64,000 nucleotides of DNA, from the NCBI GenBank assembly GCA_016869215.1, contig VGEP01000001.1:124001-188000 (forward strand), read 5' to 3'. Made by a program: the position numbers and the translations under genes. The notes below the pieces were generated by a model. It made no database searches and was not told the DNA's origin. It saw only the letters and a list, made by a program, of their open reading frames with translations. Position 1 is the first letter of the stretch, and each line of letters opens with the position of its first letter. Source of the stretch: Alphaproteobacteria bacterium. GTDB taxonomy: Bacteria; Pseudomonadota; Alphaproteobacteria; Rhizobiales; Xanthobacteraceae. This document shows positions 25,456-33,465 of the stretch, one piece after another.

Positions 25456-26952
25456 ATGGACCTGTTTAACAACCTGATCTTCGGCTTCGGCGTCGCCTTC
25501 TCGCTGCAGAACCTGCTCTATTGCGCGATCGGCGTGACCGTCGGCACGCTGATCGGCGTGCTGCCCGGTATCGGCCCGCTCGCCACCATCGCGATGCTGT
25601 TGCCGCTGACCTTCAACGTGCCGCCGGTCGCGGCGCTGATCATGCTGGCCGGCATCTATTACGGCGCGCAGTACGGCGGCTCGACCACCGCGATCCTGGT
25701 CAACCTGCCGGGCGAAACATCCGCCGTGGTCACATGTATCGACGGCCATCAGATGGCGCGGCAGGGCCGCGCCGGACCCGCGCTCGCCATCGCCGCGATC
25801 GGATCGTTCGTGGCGGGTACGTTCGGCACGTTGCTGATCGCGATCGCGGGCCCGCCGCTCGCCGAAGTCGCTCTGAAGTTCGGCGCGCCGGAGTATTTCG
25901 CGCTGATGCTGATGGGCCTGGTCGCCGCTGCCGTGCTTTCGACCGGCGACATGGCCAAATCGCTTGCGATGGTCGCGATGGGCCTCCTGCTCGGTATCGT
26001 CGGCACCGACGTCAATACCGGCGTGCAGCGGTTCTCGTTCGGTGTCGCCGAACTGAGCGACGGCATCGGCTTCATCGTCATCGCGGTCGGCGTGTTCGCG
26101 ATCGGAGAGATTGTCATCAATCTCGGCAATCCCGAGGAGCGGCGCTTCTTCACCGACAAGATCGGAAGGTTGATGCCGTCGGCCGAGGACCTGAAAAAGT
26201 CGCTGGCACCGATTCTGCGCGGCACGGCGCTCGGCTCATTCTTCGGCGTGCTGCCCGGCACCGGTCCCGCGATCGCGTCGTTCTCGTCCTACATGCTGGA
26301 GAAGAAGGTCGCCAAGGACCCGTCGCGTTTCGGGCATGGCGCGATCGAGGGCGTGGCCGGTCCGGAATCGGCCAACAACGCCGACGCGCAATGCAAGTTC
26401 ATCCCGATGCTCACGCTCGGACTGCCGGCCTCCGGCGTGATGGCGCTGATGCTCGGCGCGCTGACCATCCAGGGCATTCAGCCCGGCCCCGAGGTCATGA
26501 CCACGCGGCCGGAGCTGTTCTGGGGTCTGATCGCCTCGATGTGGATCGGAAACGCACTGCTGGTCATCCTCAACCTGCCGATGATCGGGCTGTGGGTGAA
26601 GCTGCTGAAGGTCCCGTACCGGCTGTTGTTCCCGGCGATCATGGCGTTCTCGGCGGTCGGCATCTACAGCGTCAACAACTCGTCGTTCGACATCTACCTG
26701 ACGGCGCTGTTCGGGATCGTCGGTTTCATCTGGCTCAAGCTCGGCTGCAACCCGGCGCCGATGCTGCTCGGCTACGTGCTCGGCCCGATGATGGAGGAGC
26801 ACCTGCGCCGCGCCATGCTGATGTCGAAGGGCGATCCTTCGGTGTTCGTCACGCGGCCGCTGGCGCTCGCGTTCGTACTCGCGACCGTCGCCATCCTCGT
26901 CATCATGGTGCTGCCGGCAGTGAAGGCGCGGCGCGAGGTCATTCAGGGGTGA
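25456..26952 (+). CDS. tctA: Tripartite tricarboxylate transporter large permease (TctA)
   Basis: 498-residue permease with about 12 transmembrane helices. Conserved TctA glycine-rich motifs include GVLPGIGPLATIAMLLP near 34-50 and GVLPGTGPAIASF near 263-275, the internal repeat of this family, plus YGGSTTAIL near 74-82. Uses the proton or sodium gradient to import the carboxylate delivered by TctC. Last gene of the rightward operon starting at 21210. Confidence 0.96.
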   Translation: MDLFNNLIFGFGVAFSLQNLLYCAIGVTVGTLIGVLPGIGPLATIAMLLPLTFNVPPVAALIMLAGIYYGAQYGGSTTAILVNLPGETSAVVTCIDGHQMARQGRAGPALAIAAIGSFVAGTFGTLLIAIAGPPLAEVALKFGAPEYFALMLMGLVAAAVLSTGDMAKSLAMVAMGLLLGIVGTDVNTGVQRFSFGVAELSDGIGFIVIAVGVFAIGEIVINLGNPEERRFFTDKIGRLMPSAEDLKKSLAPILRGTALGSFFGVLPGTGPAIASFSSYMLEKKVAKDPSRFGHGAIEGVAGPESANNADAQCKFIPMLTLGLPASGVMALMLGALTIQGIQPGPEVMTTRPELFWGLIASMWIGNALLVILNLPMIGLWVKLLKVPYRLLFPAIMAFSAVGIYSVNNSSFDIYLTALFGIVGFIWLKLGCNPAPMLLGYVLGPMMEEHLRRAMLMSKGDPSVFVTRPLALAFVLATVAILVIMVLPAVKARREVIQG

Positions 26953-26980
26953 GCGCAACGGCTAAGTCATGCCGCCAGCT

Positions 26981-27019
26981 TGACATATTGACATATCATT
27001 GATATGTCATGACATATGA
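26981..27019 (+). promoter_or_regulatory. Operator/promoter of the VapBC pair with TGACATAT repeats
   Basis: A perfect 9-base inverted repeat TGACATATC / ATT / GATATGTCA occupies 26989-27009. Extra TGACATAT half-sites lie at 26981-26988 and 27010-27017, giving four half-sites in 39 bases. TTGACA occurs at 26980-26985 and 26988-26993 as possible -35 boxes overlapping the repeats. Type II antitoxins with ribbon-helix-helix domains typically bind such palindromes to repress their own operon, so this is the probable VapB site. Confidence 0.75.
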
Positions 27020-27306
27020 CTGAGCGAACCACCGTCCGCTTGCCCGACGATCTGCTCCGCCTCGCGAAGCGCAAGGCGGCGTCGGAAGGCCGCACGCTCA
27101 CGTCGCTGATCGAGGAAGGGCTGCGGACTGTGGTCGCCGATCGTCGTGCACCGGCCAAGGCCAAACACATTATGCCACGCGTGAGCTCGGCGACCGGCGG
27201 CCTGATGCCCGAATTCGCCGGCATGAGCTACTCCGAATTGGAAGAGTTGGATGATTTGGAATATGCCGAGCGGATGAAACACTTCAATGATCCTGCCCGA
27301 CGTTAA
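27016..27306 (+). CDS. vapB: Ribbon-helix-helix antitoxin (VapB-like)
   Basis: 96-residue antitoxin. The N-terminal part, TERTTVRLPDDLLRLAKRKA at residues 2-21 and the following helix, is a CopG/Arc-type ribbon-helix-helix DNA-binding domain. The acidic, probably flexible C-terminus (about 65-96) should wrap and inhibit the toxin. Expected to repress its own promoter through the TGACATAT repeats directly upstream; the start codon abuts them, leaving a very short leader. Its last 20 bases overlap the toxin gene, so translation is coupled. Confidence 0.88.
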   Translation: MTERTTVRLPDDLLRLAKRKAASEGRTLTSLIEEGLRTVVADRRAPAKAKHIMPRVSSATGGLMPEFAGMSYSELEELDDLEYAERMKHFNDPARR

Positions 27307-27724
27307 TGTCCTGATTTACGCTTTCCGCCAGGACGTTCCTGAACACGCGATCTGCCGTCCATGGCTTGAGGATGTTGTGCGGAGCGAAGCTCGTTTCGGA
27401 ATCTCCCCGCTGACCTTGGCAGCCGTTGTGCGTGTCACGACAAACACGCGTCCCTTTCGCTTGCCGAGCCCAATCGCCGAAGCATTTGGATTTTGCCAAG
27501 ATCTCCTCGCCCAACCGCAATGCCAAGTCGTGGAACCCGGCGAGCGGCATTGGAACATATTTCAACGTCTCTGCATCGAAACGAACACCCGCGGACGGCG
27601 CGTCACCGACGCGTGGTACGCGGCCCTCGCCATCGAATGGGGCTGCGAGTGGATTACGTTCGACCGCGACTTCGCACGCTTTCCCGGATTGAAATGGCAG
27701 ACGCCGAAGATACCGGCGGCATAA
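27287..27724 (+). CDS. vapC: PIN-domain ribonuclease toxin (VapC-like)
   Basis: 145-residue PIN-domain endoribonuclease. Acidic residues for Mg2+ are seen at D5 (LPDVNVLIYAF), in VTDAWYAALA near residue 107 and in TFDRDFARFPGL near residue 125. The usual glutamate of the second motif reads alanine (SPLTLAAVVRVTT); as I recall, this subfamily commonly has a non-acidic residue there, so activity is not excluded. VapC toxins cleave tRNA or rRNA. Stops two bases before the convergent dehydrogenase gene. Confidence 0.9.
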   Translation: MILPDVNVLIYAFRQDVPEHAICRPWLEDVVRSEARFGISPLTLAAVVRVTTNTRPFRLPSPIAEAFGFCQDLLAQPQCQVVEPGERHWNIFQRLCIETNTRGRRVTDAWYAALAIEWGCEWITFDRDFARFPGLKWQTPKIPAA

Positions 27725-27725
27725 C

Positions 27726-28679
27726 TCATCCCTTCTTCCCTTGCGTCGCGGGGAACGGCATCGCCAGCGCCTCCTTGAGCCGCTCCGGATCGACCTTGAC
27801 CGAAATGCCGGCGCGCTCCTGTTCCAGCAGCATCACGGAGCGCGAGTCGCGCCCGGCCCAGCCGCGCGCCATCGCTTCGCTCATTTCCGCGTAGACCATC
27901 TCGCATATCCGCATCGGCAGGCCCATTTCACGGCCGAGCGCGGTGGCGAGCCCCACGTCCTTGTGCGCGAGCTTGAGCGCGAAGTCCGGCGGGTCGTAGG
28001 TCCCCGGCAGCCACTGGTTGATCAGCGCATCGAACGTAAAGCGCCGCCCGGCGGCGCCCTGACGCACCGCGTCCCAGAGCGCCAGCGGCTCGACACCCGC
28101 CTTCACGCCCATCGCGAAGGTCTCGGCGAGCGCGCAGACCACGGCGTAGCTCGACATGTTGTGCACCAGCTTGGCAATCGTCGCCGACCCGATCGGTCCG
28201 ATGTAGCGCGGCTGGTCGCCCATGGCGTCGAGCGCAGCCTTGTGCGCGTCGAAGGCGGATTTCTCGCCGCCCACCCAGATCGCGAGCTTGCGGCTCGCCG
28301 CGCCCTGCGGTCCGCCGGACACCGGCGCGTCGAGCATGTGCGCGCCCTTTTCGGCAAACGCCGCGTGCAGCATTTTCACCACGCCCGGCGAATTGGTCGA
28401 GAGATCGAACCAAGCCGCGCCGCGCTTGATGCCGGCAAGCAGGCCGTCGGGCGCAAGACCGACCTTCTCCACATCCGGCGGTTCCGGCAGCGAGGTGAAG
28501 ATTGCGTCGCATTGCTCGGCAACCGCACGCGGGCTCCCGGCCCAGACCGCGCCGGCGGCGAGATGCGAGGCGGCCGCCTCTTTGCGCAGATCGTGAACGA
28601 CGAGCGCAATTCCCGCCCTCTGCAAATTGCCCGCCATGCGGGCGCCCATGGTGCCGAGCCCGATGAAACCAATTGGCAT
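27726..28679 (-). CDS. NAD(P)-dependent beta-hydroxyacid dehydrogenase (3-hydroxyisobutyrate dehydrogenase family)
   Basis: 317-residue two-domain dehydrogenase. Seen: GFIGLGTMGARMAGNL at 4-19 for NAD(P) binding, the substrate loop DAPVSGGPQGA near 118-128, and the catalytic lysine in AKLVHNMSSY near residue 168. Family members include 3-hydroxyisobutyrate, tartronate-semialdehyde and glyoxylate-type reductases. ATG 28679 is chosen, with GGAAGGAG upstream; the in-frame extension to 28742 runs into the palindromic repeat. Follows an amidohydrolase in the same direction. A related enzyme lies at 39849-40730. Confidence 0.92.
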   Translation of the reverse strand: MPIGFIGLGTMGARMAGNLQRAGIALVVHDLRKEAAASHLAAGAVWAGSPRAVAEQCDAIFTSLPEPPDVEKVGLAPDGLLAGIKRGAAWFDLSTNSPGVVKMLHAAFAEKGAHMLDAPVSGGPQGAASRKLAIWVGGEKSAFDAHKAALDAMGDQPRYIGPIGSATIAKLVHNMSSYAVVCALAETFAMGVKAGVEPLALWDAVRQGAAGRRFTFDALINQWLPGTYDPPDFALKLAHKDVGLATALGREMGLPMRICEMVYAEMSEAMARGWAGRDSRSVMLLEQERAGISVKVDPERLKEALAMPFPATQGKKG

Positions 28680-28710
28680 GGATGAACTCCTTCCCGACGT
28701 TCGGTATCTC

Positions 28711-28852
28711 TCCCGCACGCGGTGCAGCGTGTAACGCTGCACCGCAGATGCGGGACCCCGGTTGCATTTCCCCGATGCACAAAACCGGGGTCGCGGGTCT
28801 GCAGCGCACCACTGCGCGCTACGCGCTTCGTGCTGCGCTACGCCCGGGACAA
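28711..28852. repeat. Nested palindromic intergenic repeat element
   Basis: Two adjoining stem-loops: GGTGCAGCGT (28721-28730) pairs perfectly with 28734-28743 inside an outer TCCCGCA/TGCGGGA pair (28711-28717 with 28749-28755); GACCCCGGTT (28754-28763) pairs with 28783-28792, with an inner TGCAT/ATGCA pair. A tail to about 28852 repeats GCGC-rich words. From memory, similar nested palindromes recur between genes in Bradyrhizobium and Rhodopseudomonas, but copy number cannot be checked here. It separates two co-directional genes and may act on mRNA. Confidence 0.7.
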
Positions 28853-28856
28853 GACT

Positions 28857-29702
28857 CTACTTCCAGCCCAGCCGCGCCAGGATCGCCTTGCCCATCACCC
28901 AGTCCTTGTCGGACTCCGACAGAAACGGCAGTTCCTCGGTGAAGTGCGTGACGCGCTGGCGGTAGGTCGACTTCGCGAACGCGTTGGTCAGGTCGGTGCC
29001 CCAGTAGCAGCGCTGCGGGCCGTAGGCGTCGAAGCAGCGCTTGATGTGTTCGGCCATGTCGCGCCACGGATAGGGCTCGAACGAATAGGTCGGCGCCGAC
29101 GACAGCTTCACCGAAACGTTCGGGAACCGCGCGAGCTTGACCACCTCGTCGATGGCCTCCCTGATTTTTCCTTCCTTGGCGATCTCCAGCATCAGGCTCA
29201 TGTGGTCGATGATGAGCGGCAAGCCCGGATGGCGCTCCGCGATCGGCGCAAACTTCGGAATGTTGCCCGGCGCGAGGAACATCACCGGCAGGCCGGCCTT
29301 CTCGGCGGCGGGCCAGAGCCAGTCTGCCGCGCCGCTCGTCAGCAGTTCGCTTTGCTCGCGCATGAACGTGACGCGGACGCCGAGCATGCCCGGCTGCTGC
29401 TTCCAGTTCGCCAGAAGCTTCGCGGAATTTGCATCCTGCAACGGAATGCGGCCCATCACCGCGAAGCGATTGGGGTATTGCCGCGCCGCCTCCAGGCCAT
29501 AGTCGTTGCGGTCGCCGGGCCAGGACGGCGGCACGATCACGCAGCGGTCCACGCCCGCCTCGTCCATCAGCGCCACGAGCTTCTCGATCAGGAACGGCTC
29601 CGGCAGTTGCGGCTTGCGGCCCGGCACCCAGGGCCAGTCCGGCGATTCGGCCTTCCAGAGATGGACCTGCGCGTCGACGATTGTGCGGCCGGCAACATCC
29701 AT
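28857..29702 (-). CDS. Amidohydrolase-2 family protein (LigI-like fold)
   Basis: 281-residue TIM-barrel hydrolase of the PDC hydrolase/amidohydrolase-2 family. Seen: VDAQVHLW at 9-16 (the usual HxH is here QxH, as in several lactonase-type members), IDHMSLM near 165, and YWGTDLTNAF near 235 with the catalytic aspartate. Relatives include 2-pyrone-4,6-dicarboxylate lactonase and other lactonases. With LigA-, LigB- and LigJ-like genes elsewhere in the window, a ring-cleavage lactone is a possible substrate, but this is inference. Start ATG 29702. Confidence 0.85.
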   Translation of the reverse strand: MDVAGRTIVDAQVHLWKAESPDWPWVPGRKPQLPEPFLIEKLVALMDEAGVDRCVIVPPSWPGDRNDYGLEAARQYPNRFAVMGRIPLQDANSAKLLANWKQQPGMLGVRVTFMREQSELLTSGAADWLWPAAEKAGLPVMFLAPGNIPKFAPIAERHPGLPLIIDHMSLMLEIAKEGKIREAIDEVVKLARFPNVSVKLSSAPTYSFEPYPWRDMAEHIKRCFDAYGPQRCYWGTDLTNAFAKSTYRQRVTHFTEELPFLSESDKDWVMGKAILARLGWK

Positions 29703-29966
29703 GCGCTTTTCCTCATCCGTCCCGACGGGCGCGAGTTTGCGACGATTTTTAAGTCCTCACAATGGCGGTGAAGCCGCCCGTTACCGCCGGACCGGGCCGA
29801 GACCGCCGGCGCGGCGTCGCGCCATCCTAAATCTTGCGCACCTTTTGAATCGCTTGCAGCGAAGATTTTCCAAACTGCCTACGCGCATTCTTAAAGGGCT
29901 GCTCGCATTAATAGGCCGTTGTACGCACGGCAAATCCACACGACGCAAACAACGGGAGGATCGCAC

Positions 29967-30302
29967 ATGGGTGCGGAAGTGAAAGCGAAAGTGGACTTGA
30001 ACAAGTTCTACGACCAGGCGAGCAAGGACATCGGAGGCCTGATCCAGGGCGCCGCCGTCAACGGCGCGGTGATCTACAACAACACCGACAAGAACGTGAC
30101 GTTCGACGTCTACAACTACATCGACTCGGTGAACTGGATTCCGGCGCAGAAGACTCTGGTCGCGCCGGGCTTCTACGGCACGGTCGTGGCATCGGGCAAG
30201 TTTTTCAAGGTCCACCCGAACAACAACAAGAACGAGGAATTCCTGGTGGCGCCTCACAAGGCCTACGTCTACGACGGACCCGGCAAACTGCAGACCGTCT
30301 GA
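29967..30302 (+). CDS. Small protein of unknown function, beta-rich
   Basis: 111 residues, no signal peptide or membrane segment. After a short helical N-terminus (10-28), the rest alternates short strands and turns rich in aromatic, Asn and Gly residues, for example VIYNNTDKNVTFDVYNY and KFFKVHPNNNKNEEFLV, suggesting a compact beta-sandwich. I do not recognise the family. Start ATG 29967 is chosen because GGGAGGATCGCAC lies directly upstream; an extension to 29919 lacks a ribosome site. The 264 bases upstream contain AT-rich DNA and no other gene. A second small gene follows 109 bases downstream in the same direction. Confidence 0.75.
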   Translation: MGAEVKAKVDLNKFYDQASKDIGGLIQGAAVNGAVIYNNTDKNVTFDVYNYIDSVNWIPAQKTLVAPGFYGTVVASGKFFKVHPNNNKNEEFLVAPHKAYVYDGPGKLQTV

Positions 30303-30411
30303 GCCGGCGAGATCGCCAATCAAACCGAAGCAGCGCGAGCGTCGTTCTGGCGATTACCGGCGCTCGCGACACGTCCGGTGCTTTAACGGAACCACTGAAC
30401 GGGAGGCAAGA

Positions 30412-30672
30412 ATGGCGGAGTTCTATACGGCGCTTCTGAGAGGCAACATGCTCCAGATCGGCACCCGGAAGATCGACAAGAAAAAAGCCATGCAGCGAAT
30501 CAGGAAGGGCGATGACGTCTACGCCGCGCGGAAAAGCAACGCCAAGAAGCTCTCTGAGGCGCTTAGCGACGGGCAATGCAACTGGCGGGACGCCCCGCAC
30601 GTTGCCGGCGGCTATCATCACTACCACGACGGCGGCCACGTCTTTCGCGGACATATCTTCTACGGCAACTGA
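30412..30672 (+). CDS. Small His-rich protein of unknown function
   Basis: 86 residues. The N-terminal 55 residues are basic and helical (RKIDKKKAMQRIRKG and KSNAKKLSEALSDG). The C-terminus has a dense histidine cluster: H63, H69, H70, H72, H76 and H81 in the segment APHVAGGYHHYHDGG and following HIFYG. This resembles, from memory, the tails of some polymorphic-toxin or metal-dependent nuclease domains; that link is weak. A good GGGAGGCAAGA ribosome site precedes ATG 30412. It follows the unknown 111-residue gene, and the two may form a pair. Confidence 0.7.
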   Translation: MAEFYTALLRGNMLQIGTRKIDKKKAMQRIRKGDDVYAARKSNAKKLSEALSDGQCNWRDAPHVAGGYHHYHDGGHVFRGHIFYGN

Positions 30673-30735
30673 AACCGCAGGCTGCCGCGGAAGCGCACGC
30701 GCCCGTCGCCGCGACGCGGCGGCGGGGCCGGTTCG

Positions 30736-31701
30736 CTACGGGATCAGCAGAATTTTCCCGAAGTGCTTGTTCGCGCGCATGTGCTCGTGGCCGGCGCGCG
30801 CCTCGGCCAGCGGATAGGTCTTGTCGACCGGCACCCTGACGCGGCCGGCCTTGACGTCGTCCCACAGGTCGGTGCGCATCTTCACGAGAATGTCGCGCAC
30901 CTCCTCGACGGTGCGGGTGCGGAACGTGACGCCGATGTAATCGATGCGCTTTCGCGCGTGCATGTCGAAGTCGAACTCGGCTTTCATGCCCGCGAGCCGG
31001 CCGATGTTGACGATGCGGCCGAGCAGCGCGGTGCACTGCATGGTCTGGCTGACCACCGGCCCCGACAGCATGTCCACGGTCAGATTGACGCCGTTGCCGC
31101 CGGTCGCTTTCAGAACCTGCTCGGGCCAGGCGGGATCCTTCGTGCTGACCGCAAGATCGGCGCCGAACTCCTTGAGCCGCTCGCGGCGCGCGGGATCGGT
31201 CGAGGTCCCGACCACGAACTTCGCACCCAGGAGCTTTGCGAGTTGCAAGCCGATAATGCCGACGCCGGAGCTTGCGCCCTGCACCATCACGCTCTCGCCG
31301 GCCTTCATGCGGCCGGCCGTGATCAGCGCGTTGTGCAGCGTGTTCAGCCCGATGGGGAGCGTCGCTGCGGTCTCGTAGGTCATGCCGTCCGGGACGAGCA
31401 TGGCGCGGCCGTAATCGCTCACCGCGTATTCGGCGTGGCTGCCCGGCGAATGGCACATCACGCGGTCGCCCGGCTTGAATCCCTTGGCCTCGGGACCGGC
31501 CTCGACCACCTCGCCGGAGAACTCGCTGCCGACCGGGCGGCCAGCGGTGGAGCCGTGGCTGGTGTCGCCCCGCGCGGAGCCGAGGTCGGCGCGGTTGAGC
31601 GCAATCGCCTTCACCTTGACCAGGATGTCCGTCGGCCTGGGCTTGGGCTGCTCGACGTCCTTGATGACGACGCCATCGGGCGATGCAACACCGGCTTTCA
31701 T
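30736..31701 (-). CDS. Quinone oxidoreductase-like MDR (zinc-independent) dehydrogenase
   Basis: 321-residue NADPH-dependent medium-chain reductase. Seen: GHES-equivalent segment VGSEFSGEVVEAG near 57-69, Rossmann loop MVQGASSGVGIIGLQLAK near 138-155, and absence of the structural-zinc cysteine cluster, pointing to the quinone oxidoreductase/enoyl reductase branch. Expected to reduce quinones or alkenals. Third gene of a leftward unit MarR / VOC dioxygenase / this gene; the gap to the dioxygenase is 121 bases. Confidence 0.92.
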   Translation of the reverse strand: MKAGVASPDGVVIKDVEQPKPRPTDILVKVKAIALNRADLGSARGDTSHGSTAGRPVGSEFSGEVVEAGPEAKGFKPGDRVMCHSPGSHAEYAVSDYGRAMLVPDGMTYETAATLPIGLNTLHNALITAGRMKAGESVMVQGASSGVGIIGLQLAKLLGAKFVVGTSTDPARRERLKEFGADLAVSTKDPAWPEQVLKATGGNGVNLTVDMLSGPVVSQTMQCTALLGRIVNIGRLAGMKAEFDFDMHARKRIDYIGVTFRTRTVEEVRDILVKMRTDLWDDVKAGRVRVPVDKTYPLAEARAGHEHMRANKHFGKILLIP

Positions 31702-31822
31702 GTCGAATATCCTCCCTCAACGGCATGCCCGGCTATAAGCCGGGCATCCACGTCGTTTTGGCATTTCCGGAATATTGAAAGACACCGCCCGCCGGGACAA
31801 GCCCGGCGCCGCAGATTGGGGC

Positions 31823-32833
31823 TCAGCCCGCCTTCTGCTGGGCCTTCATGCTGTCCCACCAGGGGCAGACACCCGGCATGCGGTTGTAGTTGCCGTCGAT
31901 CACCTGGACCGGCTGGCGCAACCCGGCCTCCGCCGACTCGATGCAGAGCAGGCGCGACTCCTCGCGCTTCTCGGGCGTCATCCAGCGCCGGTCGTGGCCC
32001 CACAGGCTCGGCCCGTGCTTGCGCTCGAACGGCGTCCAGGTGCTGTCGTCGATCAGCTGCCCGCCCCAGCCGTACTCCACCAGGAAGCCGGACGGATTGT
32101 AGGTGTAGAACGACGTCACATAGTCGCCGGAGTGGCGGCCGAGCGTGACCGCGATCTTCTCGTCGTCGGCGAGCGCGAGATCGTAGCCCTGTCCCACGTC
32201 GTCGAACGAGTACAGCTCCAGCATCATGTGGTGGACCATGTTCTTGCCGCTCTCCATCACCGCGATGCTGTGATGGCGCGGGTTGCAGTGGAAGAAGAAG
32301 CCGTGGAACGGCCGGGTCCAATAGTCGCTGAGCTTGAATTCGAGGACGTCCTGATAGAACGGCATCACCTCGGCGAGCCGCTCGAAGTGCATCACCACGT
32401 GACCCATGCCGAGCGTGCCGGTGCGGAAACCGGAAATGTTGCGGCCGGGCTTGAACGGATCGCTCGCGACCGCGGCGCCGTGGAAGAATTCCAGCCGGTT
32501 GCCCGCGGGATCGGCGGCCACGATCAGGTCCTTCACATGCCGCTCGTCGGCGAGCGCGCGCGAGCCTCGCGCAACCTTGGTGCCGCGGGCTTCGAGCCTT
32601 GCGGCGATCGCGTCGAGCGCGGCTGCGTCCGCCATCTCCCAACCGAAGAATCCGATACCCTGCCCGCCGTCGGCGTCGACCACGATCCGCTGCTTGCGGT
32701 CGTCCATGCGGAACGCCATGGTCGCGCGGCTCTTGTCGATGCGCTGCAGGCCCAGCATGTTCGAGCCGTAGCTGGCCCAGTCCTCCAGGTTCTTGGCGCG
32801 GACCCCGACGTATCCCAAGGCTTGTATGGTCAT
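31823..32833 (-). CDS. Type I extradiol dioxygenase (VOC fold, BphC-like)
   Basis: 336 residues with two vicinal-oxygen-chelate domains, the layout of two-domain catechol extradiol dioxygenases. The C-terminal domain keeps the iron ligands H145 (GMGHVVMH), H201 or H202 (MVHHMM) and E253 (FLVEYGWGG), and the second-sphere residues in NPRHHS (about 187-188), GRHSGD (H234) and SFYTYNPSG (Y243). Such enzymes cleave 2,3-dihydroxybiphenyl-type or other substituted catechols next to the hydroxyls using Fe(II). C-terminal extension of about 70 residues is longer than in BphC. Preceded by a MarR gene, the likely regulator. Confidence 0.92.
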   Translation of the reverse strand: MTIQALGYVGVRAKNLEDWASYGSNMLGLQRIDKSRATMAFRMDDRKQRIVVDADGGQGIGFFGWEMADAAALDAIAARLEARGTKVARGSRALADERHVKDLIVAADPAGNRLEFFHGAAVASDPFKPGRNISGFRTGTLGMGHVVMHFERLAEVMPFYQDVLEFKLSDYWTRPFHGFFFHCNPRHHSIAVMESGKNMVHHMMLELYSFDDVGQGYDLALADDEKIAVTLGRHSGDYVTSFYTYNPSGFLVEYGWGGQLIDDSTWTPFERKHGPSLWGHDRRWMTPEKREESRLLCIESAEAGLRQPVQVIDGNYNRMPGVCPWWDSMKAQQKAG

Positions 32834-32897
32834 GGCTTAAGTTCCCATCTCGATCGTTCGTTCAATCTAGCACGCCGCGGCACGCGGCGCATTTCGT

Positions 32898-33428
32898 TCA
32901 CCGGGAGCCTCCGGGCGCGGTGCGGGCGCGTGGGCGCCGCACCGCCCCCTCCTCGGCCAGCATGGCCTGTGTCTCCTCGTGGAGAGCTGAAAGCGCCTTC
33001 CACAGCACGCGCAATTCGGCGGCGCTCAGGGTTCGCTCCATCCGTTTCTGGCGCTCGATCGCGAACGGCACGCTGCGCGCATGCAGCGCCTGGCCCGCGG
33101 GCGTCAGCTTGACGACACGCAGCCTGCGGTCCCGTCCGTCCACGGTATGGATGGCGTAGCCGCGGCGGGTCAGGCTCGCGACCGCGCGCGTGATCTGCGC
33201 CTTGTCGAACTGCGCTCCGACCGCAAGCTCGCGGATCGAGGCCGTGCGATGCTCGCCCAGCACCGACAGCACCCGGTATTCGGCGAGGTTCAGGCCAAGC
33301 TCGCGCCGCGCGTAGATCAGCATCTGCTGGGACAGCGCGCGGCTGACCAGCGAGAACCACATCGCAAAGCGCCCGGCGCGGGTTGCGCCCGGGGCATCCG
33401 GCTTCGCGGCGAGGCGGTTCGCGGGCAT
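32898..33428 (-). CDS. MarR-family transcriptional regulator
   Basis: 176-residue winged-helix regulator. The recognition region [20 protein letters not shown] lies near 68-87, followed by the wing ([14 protein letters not shown] near 108-121). MarR proteins usually repress divergent or downstream genes and release DNA on binding phenolic ligands. A 28-base imperfect palindrome immediately upstream, between this gene and a divergent ABC exporter, is its probable operator. It heads the unit containing an extradiol dioxygenase and quinone reductase, so it may sense the aromatic substrate. It is the only conventional transcription factor recognised in the window. Confidence 0.92.
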   Translation of the reverse strand: MPANRLAAKPDAPGATRAGRFAMWFSLVSRALSQQMLIYARRELGLNLAEYRVLSVLGEHRTASIRELAVGAQFDKAQITRAVASLTRRGYAIHTVDGRDRRLRVVKLTPAGQALHARSVPFAIERQKRMERTLSAAELRVLWKALSALHEETQAMLAEEGAVRRPRARTAPGGSR

Positions 33429-33437
33429 CCCTGACTC

Positions 33438-33465
33438 GTTGCAAAATCAACGTTGTATTTTCAAC
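33438..33465. promoter_or_regulatory. Imperfect palindrome, candidate MarR operator
   Basis: Arms 33438-33451 (GTTGCAAAATCAAC) and 33452-33465 (GTTGTATTTTCAAC) match as an inverted repeat at 11 of 14 positions, in a locally AT-rich stretch ten bases from the marR start codon. Size, TTG/CAA half-site character and position between divergent genes fit MarR-family operators. Confidence 0.65.
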
